In this document: piece after piece, positions 17,467-26,817 of the stretch | Numbering within the stretch: position 1 is the first letter of the stretch | How the letters are laid out: every line of letters starts with the position of its first letter | Position numbers and translations under genes: made by a program | Assembly: GCF_000158195.2 (NCBI RefSeq) | Contig: NZ_GL987991.1 | Coordinates: 116,455-180,454, forward strand | DNA length: 64,000 bases | Source of the DNA: Fusobacterium mortiferum ATCC 9817 | GTDB taxonomy: Bacteria > Fusobacteriota > Fusobacteriia > Fusobacteriales > Fusobacteriaceae | Direction of reading: 5' to 3' | Notes under the pieces: model-generated | Told to the model about the DNA's origin: nothing | The model's input: only the letters and a program-made list of their open reading frames with translations | Databases searched by the model: none

Positions 17467-18189
17467 TTAAGCTCCTAAATAAGCTTTTTTAACATTAGCA
17501 TCATTTAATAAATCTTGGGCTTTTCCTTCCATTGTTATTTTTCCTGTTTCTATAACATAGGCATAGTCAGCAACTGAAAGAGCCATTTTTGCATTTTGTT
17601 CTACTAGAAGTATAGTAGTTCCAGCCTCTTTTAATCTTTTAATAACAGCAAATATCTCTTTAACAAATAAAGGAGATAATCCCATTGATGGTTCATCTAA
17701 AATAAGTAACTTAGGTCTGCTCATCAGAGCTCTTCCCATAGCTAACATCTGTTGTTCTCCTCCAGATAAAGTTCCTGCTAATTGATTTTTTCTCTCTGCC
17801 ATTCTAGGAAAAACTTCATAAAATCTAGCTCTATCTTTTTCTAGATTTTCTGGAGTATCATCAACTGTAAAAGCTCCTAATTTTAAATTATCTTTTACAG
17901 GAAGTCTAGCAAATACTCTTCTTCCTTCAGGAACTTGAGCTATTCCCATTTTACAAATTTTATGGCACTCTATCTTTGTGATATCTTGCCCTTCAAATAT
18001 TACACTTCCCTCTCTAGCTTGAATAAGCCCAGATATCGTTTGAAGAGTAGTAGTTTTTCCAGCACCATTAGCACCTATAAGAGATACAACCTCTCCCTTT
18101 CCTACCTTTAGAGAGATTCCCTTTAAGGCATGAATATTGTCATAATATACATGCAAATCTTTTACCTCAAGCATAATATCTCTTTCCAT
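17467..18189 (-). CDS. livF: Branched-chain amino-acid ABC transporter ATPase LivF
   Basis: ATP-binding subunit of the high-affinity Leu/Ile/Val importer. Walker A is GANGAGKTTTLQ, the signature LSGGEQQML and Walker B LLILDEPSMGLSP. EGRRVFARLPVKDNL is characteristic of LivF. 240 aa. Its start abuts the livG stop. It is the final gene of livJHMGF. Confidence 0.95.
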   Translation of the reverse strand: MERDIMLEVKDLHVYYDNIHALKGISLKVGKGEVVSLIGANGAGKTTTLQTISGLIQAREGSVIFEGQDITKIECHKICKMGIAQVPEGRRVFARLPVKDNLKLGAFTVDDTPENLEKDRARFYEVFPRMAERKNQLAGTLSGGEQQMLAMGRALMSRPKLLILDEPSMGLSPLFVKEIFAVIKRLKEAGTTILLVEQNAKMALSVADYAYVIETGKITMEGKAQDLLNDANVKKAYLGA

Positions 18190-19040
18190 TAAACTTCCTC
18201 CTCGTCATTAAATATCTCAGCTTTTACAGAAGCAATCTCTTTATTTTTGGCTTCCTCTTCATCAATTTCATCATCATCTTTTCCTAAGTAAGCTGTAACA
18301 ACTGCTGGGTCATTAACAACTTTTTGTGGATCTCCACTTGCTATAATAGTTCCATGGTCTAATACAATAAGTCTTTCACAAATTCCTAAAACTAGTTTCA
18401 TATCATGCTCTATTAATAAGATAGCAATTCCAAATTTATCTCTAATAAGCTTGATAGTCTTCATAAGCTCTTCAGTTTCTGTTGGGTTCATACCTGCTGC
18501 TGGCTCATCTAGAAGTAAAACTTTTGGATTAGTAGCCATAGCTCTAGCTATCTCTAATTTTCTTTGTTGTCCATATGGAAGACTTCCAGCTGGAGCATCT
18601 GCATATTTATCTAAATCAAAAATTCTTAAAAGTTTCATAGCTTTTTTCTTAGCTTTTCTCTCTTCTAACCAGAATTTTGGTAAACGGAAAGTTCCTGTTA
18701 AAACTCCATACTTCATATTAAAGTTATTAGCAACTAAAACATTATCTAATACGCTCATATATTTAAAAAGTCTGATATTTTGGAAAGTTCTAGCAAGTCC
18801 CTTTCTTACAAGCTTATGTGTAGGAGTCTTTTTTACTTCCTCTCCATTGAATGTATAAGTTCCTGATGTAGCTGAATACACACCGGTTAATATATTGAAT
18901 ACAGTAGTTTTTCCAGCACCATTTGGTCCAATAAGTCCTACTAACTCTTTTTCTCTTAACTCTAAATTAAAATCACTTACAGCTCTAAGAGCACCAAAAG
19001 TAATATTTATATCTTTAGCATGTAAAATTCTATTTGCCAT
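18189..19040 (-). CDS. livG: Branched-chain amino-acid ABC transporter ATPase LivG
   Basis: The second ATPase of the importer. Walker A is GPNGAGKTTVFN, and RTFQNIRLFKYMSVLDNVLV is the LivG family signature; Walker B is VLLLDEPAAGMNP. 283 aa, longer than usual because of an acidic C-terminal tail (residues about 255-283, rich in Asp/Glu). It overlaps livM by 11 bases. Confidence 0.95.
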   Translation of the reverse strand: MANRILHAKDINITFGALRAVSDFNLELREKELVGLIGPNGAGKTTVFNILTGVYSATSGTYTFNGEEVKKTPTHKLVRKGLARTFQNIRLFKYMSVLDNVLVANNFNMKYGVLTGTFRLPKFWLEERKAKKKAMKLLRIFDLDKYADAPAGSLPYGQQRKLEIARAMATNPKVLLLDEPAAGMNPTETEELMKTIKLIRDKFGIAILLIEHDMKLVLGICERLIVLDHGTIIASGDPQKVVNDPAVVTAYLGKDDDEIDEEEAKNKEIASVKAEIFNDEEEV

Positions 19041-20007
19041 TTTTTGCTGCCCCCTTCTTAGTAATATATCTTTCTACGAATTTTGAAATTTGGAACTCTT
19101 TACGTCCTAATAATCCTGTTGGACGGAAAATCATAGTTAAGATTAATAATAAAGAGTAAACAATCATACGGTAATCAGAGAACTCTCTAAGTACTTCTGG
19201 TAAAATTGTTAAAGCAATAGCAGAAAGAAATGAACCTGTAAAGCTTCCCATTCCTCCTAATACAACCATAACTAAAATATTGATTGAATAGTTAAAGTCA
19301 AATTGTCTAGCTCCTAATATTCCTAAGTTATGAGCATAGATTCCTCCAGCTACTCCAGCAAAAATAGCTGAAACAGTGAAAGCAAAAGTCTTATAATAAG
19401 TTGTATTTATTCCTGAAGCTCCACTTGCTATTTCGTCATCTCTAATAGCTAGAATAGCTCTTCCATGACGGCTTGTCATAAGTGAAAACATCATCATTAC
19501 ACATAGTACCATTATAATGTATATAACACCAAATTTATTAAAACGAGGAATTCCTCTAAGTCCTTGAGCACCACCTGTAAAATCAAAGTACTCAACTAAA
19601 ACTCTAATAATCTCTCCAAAAGCAAGAGTAATAATTGCTAAATAGTCACCATTTAATCTCAAAGCTGGAATACCAATTACTATTCCCACAATTCCAGCAA
19701 CAATTCCTCCTACAATAAGAGCAATAATATAACCAGGTAACCCTTCAACTATTCCAGTTTTAGCAAATAGTGCTGCTGTGTAAGCTCCTACTGACATAAA
19801 ACCAGCATGTCCAATAGTAATTTGTCCAAGACACCCAACAGTTATATTTAAACTTACAGCTAAAATAATATTAATACAGATAAAAATCATTACAGTAGTT
19901 TGATATCTTGAAATCATTCCTGATGATATAAGTCCTGTCAATAAAAAATATCCAATTATTACTAAAATCAGAGTTAAAGCATAACTCCATCTTTTTGTAT
20001 GATTCAT
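19030..20007 (-). CDS. livM: Branched-chain amino-acid ABC transporter permease LivM
   Basis: An inner-membrane permease with about eight helices. LAVSLNITVGCLGQITIGHAGF and GDYLAIITLAFGEIIRVL are typical of LivM, as is the late GGMGSFTGSFLSAI. 325 aa. It lies 12 bases after livH. Confidence 0.94.
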   Translation of the reverse strand: MNHTKRWSYALTLILVIIGYFLLTGLISSGMISRYQTTVMIFICINIILAVSLNITVGCLGQITIGHAGFMSVGAYTAALFAKTGIVEGLPGYIIALIVGGIVAGIVGIVIGIPALRLNGDYLAIITLAFGEIIRVLVEYFDFTGGAQGLRGIPRFNKFGVIYIIMVLCVMMMFSLMTSRHGRAILAIRDDEIASGASGINTTYYKTFAFTVSAIFAGVAGGIYAHNLGILGARQFDFNYSINILVMVVLGGMGSFTGSFLSAIALTILPEVLREFSDYRMIVYSLLLILTMIFRPTGLLGRKEFQISKFVERYITKKGAAKNGK

Positions 20008-20019
20008 CTTTCCTTCCTC

Positions 20020-20904
20020 CTATACTTTCTCTCTCATATTTTTTCCTAAAAGTCCTGTTGGTTTAACAAGTAGAACTATAATAAGGATAGCAAATACAAA
20101 GGCATCTGCTAATTGTGATGATAAATAAGCTCTTGTTAAACTTTCAACTATTCCAAGAATAAATCCTCCTATAACAGCACCTGGTAGAATTCCAATTCCT
20201 CCAAGTACAGCAGCTATAAAAGCTTTTATTCCTAACATAGAACCCATAAGTGGTTGAACTTGTGGATAAGCTGAGACATAAAGTACAGAAGCAATAGCAG
20301 CAAGTCCACTTCCTATTGCAAAAGTAAGTTGGATTGTACTATTTACATTGATACCTACAAGCTTTGCTGCTCCATAGTCCTCACTTGTAGCTAGCATAGC
20401 TTTTCCATATTTTGTCTTTTTCATAAAATATTGTAATCCTACTGAAAGGATAAGAGTTAAGACAATAGTAACAACAGTTCCATAGTTAAGATAGATATCT
20501 CCAAATCTAAGTGGCTCTTGAGTAAATACTTTTGGGAATGCTCTTGTATTTGGAGTAAAAATTTTCATAAATAAATTTTCTAAGAATAAACTTACTCCTA
20601 TGGCTGTGATTAAGTTAGAAATTCTAGGAGAATTTCTAAGAGGTCTATAAGCTACTCTCTCTGTTAACATTCCTAAGACCACACATAGTACAATAGCAGG
20701 TACTACTGTAAGCCATACGGGTAATCCTATTCTTGTAAAAACTGGAATACTAAATAGTGAAACATAAGCTCCCACCATAATAATATCCCCATGAGCAAAG
20801 TTAATAAGTTGTGCTATTCCATAAACCATCGTATACCCAAGTGATACTAAGGCATAGATACTACCTATTTGTAGTCCGTTGATAATCTGCATAATAAATT
20901 CCAT
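20020..20904 (-). CDS. livH: Branched-chain amino-acid ABC transporter permease LivH
   Basis: The first permease, with the typical N-terminus INGLQIGSIYALVSLGYTMVYGI followed by LINFAHGDI. AFIAAVLGGIGILPGAVIGG is the conserved loop near residue 230. 294 aa, about eight helices. A 150-base gap with a hairpin separates it from livJ. Confidence 0.94.
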   Translation of the reverse strand: MEFIMQIINGLQIGSIYALVSLGYTMVYGIAQLINFAHGDIIMVGAYVSLFSIPVFTRIGLPVWLTVVPAIVLCVVLGMLTERVAYRPLRNSPRISNLITAIGVSLFLENLFMKIFTPNTRAFPKVFTQEPLRFGDIYLNYGTVVTIVLTLILSVGLQYFMKKTKYGKAMLATSEDYGAAKLVGINVNSTIQLTFAIGSGLAAIASVLYVSAYPQVQPLMGSMLGIKAFIAAVLGGIGILPGAVIGGFILGIVESLTRAYLSSQLADAFVFAILIIVLLVKPTGLLGKNMREKV

Positions 20905-20978
20905 TTTTCTTTCTCTCTCCTCTCAATACCTTACTTTTGATCCCTTCTTCTATTTTATAAAGAATGAGAATTTATAAA

Positions 20979-21014
20979 GTAGCTAACACTAAATAACATC
21001 ATATAGTTAGCTAC
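20979..21014 (-). terminator. Hairpin between livJ and livH
   Basis: GTAGCTAAC and GTTAGCTAC form a perfect nine-pair stem with an 18-base loop. The following sequence is only moderately T-rich, so it is better seen as an mRNA-stabilising or partly terminating hairpin that raises livJ over the permease genes. Confidence 0.55.
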
Positions 21015-21054
21015 TCTCAATTCTCTTTAAACAAAAGTTACTTTAATTTTTAAC

Positions 21055-22209
21055 TTATTCAGGTTGAATTACAGAATCAAAAGTATAATTTCCATTTACA
21101 ACTTTTAGAACAGTAACAGCTTTAACTGGGTTATTCTTCTCATCAAATCTTAAGTGTCCAGTTACACCAGCAAAATCACTTTCTTTCATTGCTTTAACAA
21201 TAGCGTCTTTATCTGTTGAACCAGCTTTTTCAATAGCGTCTTTCATTAAGTAAGCAGCGTCATATGAAAGAGCTGAGAAAGCTGAAGGTTCATCTTTATA
21301 TTTTTCTCTATATGCTTTTAAGAAGTTTTGAACTTTTTCATTAGTATCTTCTACAGAGTAGTGGTTTGTAAAGTAACTATTTTCAACAGCTCCATATGCT
21401 GAAGAGTCTAGAGCTTTAGCTACTCCATCCCAACCATCTGGTCCAATAAATGTTGATTTTACTCCTACTTCTCTAGCTTGAGTAGTAATTAAAGCTACTT
21501 GCTCATAATAATCTGGTACTAATAATACATCTGGATTAGTAGCAGCTACTTTAGTAAGTTGAGCTCTGAAATCTTTATCTCCTTCTGCATATCCCTCTTT
21601 AGCTACTATTTTTAATCCTAATCTTTCAGCTTCTTTGATAAAAGCTTCAGCAACTCCATCAGAATAGTCGCTTGAGTTATTTACCATAATAGCTACAGTA
21701 TTAGCTTTTAGATTATTTTTTGCTAGGTTTGCTAGGATAACTCCTTGGTATGGGTCAGTGAAACATACACGGAATACATTTGGTCCAGCTTCTGTGATGT
21801 TAAATTGAGTTCCTGTTGGAGTAATCATTGGCATATTATCTTGAGCAGCAATTTCAGCTACAGCTAGAGATGGTTTTGAAGTAATATCTCCTACTAAAGC
21901 TACTACTCCTTCATCTACTAATCTGTTGTAAGCTGTAACAGCTTCTGTTGAATCTCCTTTTTCGTCAAATAATACAAACTCTACTTGTTTTCCTAAGATT
22001 CCACCATTTTTATTAATTTCCTCAAAAGCAAGTTTTGAACCATTAGTAGCAGTAACTCCATAAATAGCTAATGGTCCAGTTAAAGGTCCTAAACCTCCGA
22101 TTTTAATAGTTGCTGCTTCATCAGTTTTTTTAGTCGTTGCCTCTTTTTCTCCACCACAAGCTGTGATTAAGAAAGATAGTCCTAAAAGCATAAGTGTAAA
22201 TTTTTTCAT
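21055..22209 (-). CDS. livJ: Branched-chain amino-acid-binding lipoprotein LivJ/LivK
   Basis: The solute-binding subunit (Peripla_BP_6 type I fold). The lipobox LITAC gives Cys18. IKIGGLGPLTGPLAIYG opens the mature domain, and NSSDYSDGVAEAF and SYDAAYLM are typical of LivJ/LivK. 384 aa. A string of strong terms for high expression: AAAGGGGG before the ATG and an intercistronic hairpin after the stop. Expression is probably set by the leader attenuator upstream. Confidence 0.93.
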   Translation of the reverse strand: MKKFTLMLLGLSFLITACGGEKEATTKKTDEAATIKIGGLGPLTGPLAIYGVTATNGSKLAFEEINKNGGILGKQVEFVLFDEKGDSTEAVTAYNRLVDEGVVALVGDITSKPSLAVAEIAAQDNMPMITPTGTQFNITEAGPNVFRVCFTDPYQGVILANLAKNNLKANTVAIMVNNSSDYSDGVAEAFIKEAERLGLKIVAKEGYAEGDKDFRAQLTKVAATNPDVLLVPDYYEQVALITTQAREVGVKSTFIGPDGWDGVAKALDSSAYGAVENSYFTNHYSVEDTNEKVQNFLKAYREKYKDEPSAFSALSYDAAYLMKDAIEKAGSTDKDAIVKAMKESDFAGVTGHLRFDEKNNPVKAVTVLKVVNGNYTFDSVIQPE

Positions 22210-22318
22210 TTTGATTCCCCCTTTAAATGTATATAAAATTTTTAATTTAAAACTTATTTAGTATAAATTTTAGTTATTTTAGTTCGTATAGCACGGACAG
22301 ATTTTTGATTATAAAAAA

Positions 22319-22336
22319 ACAGCCCTATTAGGCTGT
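22319..22336 (-). terminator. Leader terminator of the liv operon
   Basis: ACAGCC and GGCTGT form a six-pair stem with a six-base loop followed on the minus strand by seven T. It lies 110 bases before livJ and about 50 bases after the leader ORF; no other gene ends here. Its 5' arm and loop (22326-22333) can instead pair with 22397-22404. Confidence 0.75.
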
Positions 22337-22385
22337 CATTAACAATAAAATAAATTATTGCCTCTATATATAGTAATGGATATAA

Positions 22386-22490
22386 CTATAATACTTGCCT
22401 AATATAATTTTTTGTATATGAAATTGAACTCATATTCATTTGTATGAGTGATATTATACATATGACAAATATTATATTAAGTGTAAACAT
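22386..22490 (-). CDS. Ile-rich leader peptide of the liv operon
   Basis: A 34-codon ORF with an AGGAGGAAGAACT-ATG start, stronger than most ribosome sites here. It encodes eight Ile, three Leu and two Val; six of the Ile lie in residues 6-16 (NIIFVICIISLI). The last codons contain TATTAGGC, which is complementary to the 5' part of the downstream terminator. This is the arrangement of a ribosome-controlled attenuator sensing branched-chain aminoacyl-tRNA. A small hydrophobic membrane peptide is the alternative reading. No known leader peptide family is claimed. Confidence 0.65.
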   Translation of the reverse strand: MFTLNIIFVICIISLIQMNMSSISYTKNYIRQVL

Positions 22491-22542
22491 AGTTCTTCCT
22501 CCTCTTTCTAATTATTAACTGCTCCCCCAAGCTGTTGAAAAG

Positions 22543-22571
22543 AGTATACTCCTAAATTAAAAAAAAATCAA
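22543..22571 (-). promoter_or_regulatory. Promoter of the liv operon
   Basis: TTGATT (22566-22571) and TATACT (22543-22548) are 17 bases apart on the minus strand. Transcription would start near 22536, giving a leader of about 325 bases with the leader ORF and terminator. The rest of the leader (22210-22318) shows nothing further. Confidence 0.65.
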
Positions 22572-22703
22572 GTGTAATTTTAAAAAATTTTTTTCTTTTT
22601 TAAAAATTACTTTTTAAAATTTCTAAAAAATAAAATAGTACCATTTTATTGATACTATTTGATTCTATATTTGAACAGTGTATGAAAATTTGATATTTAG
22701 TTT

Positions 22704-23186
22704 CTAATTAAATAAACTATTTATTTTCCCTTTTATTTTATCAGTATCAATTAAAAATTGCTTAACATCTTCAAGCTTTCCATTTTTATAAATCTCTGTT
22801 AATATCAATTTTTTATCTTCAGTATATCTGTTCCACTCTCCTTCTTTTTTACCATTAGAAAAACTTCCTGTGTATGCTACTTCTCCATTCTTATGATACT
22901 CATTATATACTCCTGTTGGAACTCCTCCTTGATATGTTATCTTTTCTTTTATTTGTCCATTTTCATAATAATAGATTTGCTCTCCATCAAATTTTCCCTC
23001 TTTAAATTTTTCAACTAGTTTATTTTGTCCATTTTCATATTTTCCTACTACCTTTCCTGTAAAAGGTTTATCTTCATTTATTGTATAAACTATTCCCTTT
23101 CTTACTTGTTTTTGAGAAATATCTATCTCTTTTCCACAACCAACTAATGTTAATAGAACAAATGTAGCTATTGCAATTTTTTTCAT
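22704..23186 (-). CDS. YwqK/MORN-repeat lipoprotein
   Basis: A 160-residue lipoprotein with lipobox LTLVGC (Cys17). The rest consists of about five repeats of the form G-x-Y-x2-YY-ENGQ-x-K, as in YwqK-family (MORN-like) proteins. In Bacillus-type genomes such proteins are annotated as antitoxins of the YwqK family, but many repeat proteins of this kind in Fusobacterium have no known role. It stands alone on the minus strand. A longer relative without signal peptide lies at 26818-27552. Confidence 0.8.
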   Translation of the reverse strand: MKKIAIATFVLLTLVGCGKEIDISQKQVRKGIVYTINEDKPFTGKVVGKYENGQNKLVEKFKEGKFDGEQIYYYENGQIKEKITYQGGVPTGVYNEYHKNGEVAYTGSFSNGKKEGEWNRYTEDKKLILTEIYKNGKLEDVKQFLIDTDKIKGKINSLFN

Positions 23187-23331
23187 ATTGTTATCCTCCC
23201 AGAAATTCTTTATATTTACTATTGTATCATACTTTTTCTGAAATACTTATGTAATTTTATACTACTTGTATTTTTCTATTTTTTTTAGTATAATATTTCC
23301 ATGTAGAAAGAGATATGTATAGGAGGAAAAG

Positions 23332-23574
23332 ATGAAATATTATAAAACTGAAAAAATATGTGCCAAAGAGATAGGAGTAGAGTTTGACGAGAATGGAAAA
23401 ATCACTGAAATAGAATTCTGTGGTGGTTGTGATGGAAATACTCATGGACTTCAAAATCTTATCTTAGGGATGAATAAAGATGAAGTTATAAAAAAATTAG
23501 AAGGAATAGATTGTAGAGGAAGAGGAACTTCTTGTCCAGACCAATTAGCTAAAATTTTAAAATCATTATCATAA
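23332..23574 (+). CDS. TSCPD domain protein
   Basis: A small protein (80 aa) ending in the diagnostic TSCPDQLAKIL, preceded by FCGGCDGNTHGL. The TSCPD domain is named after this motif and also occurs at the C-terminus of some ribonucleotide reductases. Four cysteines suggest metal or Fe-S binding, which is an inference. Stand-alone members have no established function. AGGAGG precedes the ATG. Confidence 0.85.
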   Translation: MKYYKTEKICAKEIGVEFDENGKITEIEFCGGCDGNTHGLQNLILGMNKDEVIKKLEGIDCRGRGTSCPDQLAKILKSLS

Positions 23575-23585
23575 TGTAAAAATAT

Positions 23586-23637
23586 AAAGAGAATCAGTTT
23601 GCTTATTTTAAATTCAATTAAGTAAATTTTTCTCTTT
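23586..23637 (+). terminator. Terminator of the TSCPD gene
   Basis: AAAGAGAA (23586-23593) pairs with TTCTCTTT (23630-23637), with an inner TTTGCTTA/TAAGTAAA stem, followed by a run of T. Confidence 0.65.
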
Positions 23638-23742
23638 TTTTATTATATATCTTTTGAAAAAGTTTTATATATTATATATATTTTTAAAAAATTACTTTCA
23701 ATAGTAGTATATATATATCTTTTTTAAACTTGGAGGGATTTT

Positions 23743-25254
23743 ATGAAAAAATTTGCTTTAATAATGCTAGGACTCTCTCTTTTTATCACAGGTTGCGGAG
23801 GAGAAAAGAAAGAGGAAAAAATTAATAACAATATCGTAGTTTCTCAAGGTTCTAAACCTAAAAGTCTAGACCCAAATATGTATAATGAGATACCAGCTCT
23901 AACTATAACAGAGCAAATATTTAATACCTTACTAAAAGTTGATGAAAATGGAAATATAGTTCCAGAGTTAGCAGAATCTTTTGAATATGTATCTCCTACA
24001 GAGCTAGTAATAAAAATAAGACAAGGGGTAAAATTCCATAATGGAGATACTCTTACATCTAAAGACGTAGCTTTTAGTATAAATAGAATGTTGGATAAAC
24101 CAGCTAGTAGAGTTATGATAGATGCTATTACAAAAGTAGAAATAATAGATGATTATACAGTAAAATTAATTTTATCTGAGCCATCATCTCCATTACTATT
24201 TGGATTAGCTCATCCACTTACTGCTATCTTAAATGAGAAAGATACTATTGCTAAAAATGATGTGATTGCTACTGAACCAGTTGGAACTGGACCATACAAA
24301 TTTGTTGAATGGGGAAGTGGAGAGAAAATCGAATTAGTAGCTTTTGATGATTATTTTGAAGGAAGACCAAAAATTGATAATCTAACTTATAGAGCTATCA
24401 CTGAAAATAGTAGTAGATTAGCTGCTCTTGAAACAAGAGAGATAGATATAGCTTACAATATGGATGCAATAGATAGTGGAATGATTGAAAAAAATCCTGA
24501 TTTACAACTTATATCTAAACCTACTACTTCAACAGAGTATATTACATTCAACAATACTAAAGCTCCTTTTGATAATAAGGATTTTAGAAAAGCTGTAAAC
24601 TATGCTCTTGATAAACAAAGTATGTCAGATTCTATATTTATGGGAAAAGCTATCCCAGCTAACTCAATAGTAAACCCTAATGTATTTGGACATTCTGATA
24701 GTGTAGAAGGTTACCCATACAATAAAGAAAAAGCAATAGAGTACTTAAAGAAATCTGGAATTCAAAATCCATCATTTACTCTATTTGTAAACGATAATAC
24801 TACTAGACTTCAATTAGCTCAAATTATTCAAGCTAATTTAAAAGAGATTGGAATAGATATGAAAATAGAAACCCTTGAGTGGGGAACTTATTTACAAAAA
24901 ACTGCTCAAGGAGAGCATCAAGCTTTACTAGGTGGTTGGGTATCTGGTACTTCAGATGCTGATATAGTTTTCTTCCCATTATTACATAGTTCATCTCATG
25001 GTGGAGCTGGAAATAGAGCTTTCTATACTAATAAAGAGTTAGATAAAGTTATAGAGGAAGCTCGTCTTACTTCTGATTCTGCTGAAAGAAAAGCACTATT
25101 CTTCAAAGGACAAGAAATTTTACAAGAAGATGCTCCTTTTGGACTTCTTTTATATAAAAATGAAAATATTGGTCTTAACAAAAGAGTTAAAGGATTTAAA
25201 TACGATGCCACAACAATGCATAATTTAAAAGATTTATATATAGAAAACAAATAA
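23743..25254 (+). CDS. Oligopeptide-binding lipoprotein (SBP_bac_5)
   Basis: A dipeptide/oligopeptide-type solute-binding lipoprotein with lipobox FITGC (Cys18). KSLDPNMYNEIPALTITEQIFNTL and GTGPYKFVEW are family hallmarks. 503 aa. Unlike the NikA-like protein at 15528-17135 it resembles DppA/OppA. No permease or ATPase genes lie nearby, so it probably serves a transporter encoded elsewhere. An M42 peptidase follows, seven bases from the stop to the first possible start, suggesting joint peptide uptake and breakdown. Confidence 0.9.
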   Translation: MKKFALIMLGLSLFITGCGGEKKEEKINNNIVVSQGSKPKSLDPNMYNEIPALTITEQIFNTLLKVDENGNIVPELAESFEYVSPTELVIKIRQGVKFHNGDTLTSKDVAFSINRMLDKPASRVMIDAITKVEIIDDYTVKLILSEPSSPLLFGLAHPLTAILNEKDTIAKNDVIATEPVGTGPYKFVEWGSGEKIELVAFDDYFEGRPKIDNLTYRAITENSSRLAALETREIDIAYNMDAIDSGMIEKNPDLQLISKPTTSTEYITFNNTKAPFDNKDFRKAVNYALDKQSMSDSIFMGKAIPANSIVNPNVFGHSDSVEGYPYNKEKAIEYLKKSGIQNPSFTLFVNDNTTRLQLAQIIQANLKEIGIDMKIETLEWGTYLQKTAQGEHQALLGGWVSGTSDADIVFFPLLHSSSHGGAGNRAFYTNKELDKVIEEARLTSDSAERKALFFKGQEILQEDAPFGLLLYKNENIGLNKRVKGFKYDATTMHNLKDLYIENK

Positions 25255-25270
25255 AAAGGAAGTGGAAAAT

Positions 25271-26305
25271 ATGGATATTAACTTAGATGTTGAGTATGTA
25301 CTTGATATGGCTATGGAGCTTCTAAACATTCCTAGTCCTGTTGGATATACTGACGATGCTATGGAAAGAATAGGAGTGGAATTAGATGAATTAAAAGTTC
25401 CATACAGTCTAACTAGAAAAGGAGCTATCCTAGCATACCTTGATGGAGAAGATAACAATTACAAAAAAATGATTTCTGCCCATGTAGATACTTTAGGAGC
25501 TATGGTTAAAAAAATTAAACCAAATGGAAGATTAGAGTTAGTAAACCTTGGTGGAGTAAACTGGGGAGGAGTAGAAGGAGAAAATTGTTTAGTTCATACT
25601 CTTGATGGAGATGCTATCGAAGGAACAATAGTTCCAGTAAAAAGCTCTGTACATATTTATGGAGATGAAGCTAGAGAGATGTCAAGAAACGCTTCTACTA
25701 TGGAAATCAGATTAGATGAAGAAGTTTACAATAAAGAAGATGCTGAACAACTAGGAATAAGAGTTGGAGATTTTGTATCTTTTGACCCACGTACTGTAAT
25801 TACAGAGAGTGGTTATATTAAATCAAGATTTATTGATGATAAAATTTGTATAGCTCAAGTTTTAGGATATATCAAATATTTAAAAGATAATAATCTAAAA
25901 CCTAAAAATGGATTATATATCTATATATCTAACTATGAAGAGATTGGACATGGAGTTTCTGTAATACCTGATGATATGGACGAGTTTATAGCTTTAGATA
26001 TTGGACTTGTTGGAGCAGATGCTTATGGAGATGAGAAAAAAGTAAGTATAGCAGCTAAAGATTTTAAAACTCCATATGATTTAAGTGTAAGACTTGGACT
26101 TATGGAAGCAGCTGAATTAAATAATATCGGATATACTGTTGATGTATATAATAGATATGGTTCAGATGCTAGTGCTGCTCTTTTACAAGGATTTGATTTT
26201 AAATGTGGATGTATTGGACCAAGTGTAGAATCTTCACATCACTATGAGAGAACTCATATAGAGGGAGTAATTGAAACTATAAAATTACTAATTGCTTATT
26301 TATAG
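25271..26305 (+). CDS. M42-family metallopeptidase
   Basis: A cytoplasmic zinc or cobalt aminopeptidase of family M42. Metal and catalytic motifs are AHVDTLG, FIDDKI, NYEEIGHG, ALDIG and SSHHYERTH. The ATG at 25271 has AAGGAAG at suitable spacing; an earlier GTG at 25262 lies inside that ribosome site and is unlikely. 344 aa. It is the second gene of a three-gene unit with the peptide-binding protein. Confidence 0.9.
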   Translation: MDINLDVEYVLDMAMELLNIPSPVGYTDDAMERIGVELDELKVPYSLTRKGAILAYLDGEDNNYKKMISAHVDTLGAMVKKIKPNGRLELVNLGGVNWGGVEGENCLVHTLDGDAIEGTIVPVKSSVHIYGDEAREMSRNASTMEIRLDEEVYNKEDAEQLGIRVGDFVSFDPRTVITESGYIKSRFIDDKICIAQVLGYIKYLKDNNLKPKNGLYIYISNYEEIGHGVSVIPDDMDEFIALDIGLVGADAYGDEKKVSIAAKDFKTPYDLSVRLGLMEAAELNNIGYTVDVYNRYGSDASAALLQGFDFKCGCIGPSVESSHHYERTHIEGVIETIKLLIAYL

Positions 26306-26320
26306 AGGAGTTGATTTTAT

Positions 26321-26707
26321 ATGAATAAAGAAATAAAAGAATTAATCCATCAAGCAGACTTAGCTATAAAAGAAGAAAGATTCGATGATTTATTAAACTT
26401 TTATACAGACGATGCAATTTTAATAGTAAAGCCAGGTATGGAAGTACAGGGAAAAGAAAATATAAAAAAAGCTTTTATTAGAATAGCTGAATATTTTAAA
26501 AATAGTATTGTTCCTACTCAAGGGAAAATGTTATGCATAGAAACTGGAGATACAGCCTTAATATTATCTCAAACTTTTCTCGATGCTATTAATAAAGAAA
26601 CTTCTGAATACAGTATGGAAAGAAGAGCTACTTATATTTTTAGAAAGATAAATGGAAAATGGTTATGTGCAATAGATAATTCCTATGGAACATCACTATT
26701 AGATTAA
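26321..26707 (+). CDS. SnoaL-like/DUF4440 domain protein
   Basis: A 128-residue alpha+beta barrel protein of the NTF2-like (SnoaL/DUF4440) superfamily. [26 protein letters not shown] and [19 protein letters not shown] are the recognisable core. Members range from isomerases to ligand-binding proteins, so no function is assigned. It follows the M42 gene by 15 bases and probably shares its transcript. Confidence 0.8.
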   Translation: MNKEIKELIHQADLAIKEERFDDLLNFYTDDAILIVKPGMEVQGKENIKKAFIRIAEYFKNSIVPTQGKMLCIETGDTALILSQTFLDAINKETSEYSMERRATYIFRKINGKWLCAIDNSYGTSLLD

Positions 26708-26743
26708 ATAATAAATTTTTTAATTAGAATAAATTATAAATAA

Positions 26744-26800
26744 AAAAGGAAAAAACTTACTATATAATATTTAAACTCATTATAGTAATTTTTTCCTTTT
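26744..26800. terminator. Bidirectional terminator
   Basis: AAAAGGAAAAAA plus TTACTATA pairs with TATAGTAA plus TTTTTTCCTTTT across a 16-base loop, between convergent genes. Confidence 0.75.
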
Positions 26801-26817
26801 AATATTGTTAAATTAAT

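Noticed and set aside
23743-25254. Second nickel-binding protein
   Set aside because: The sequence follows the DppA/OppA pattern and lacks the NikA-like segments found at 15528-17135.
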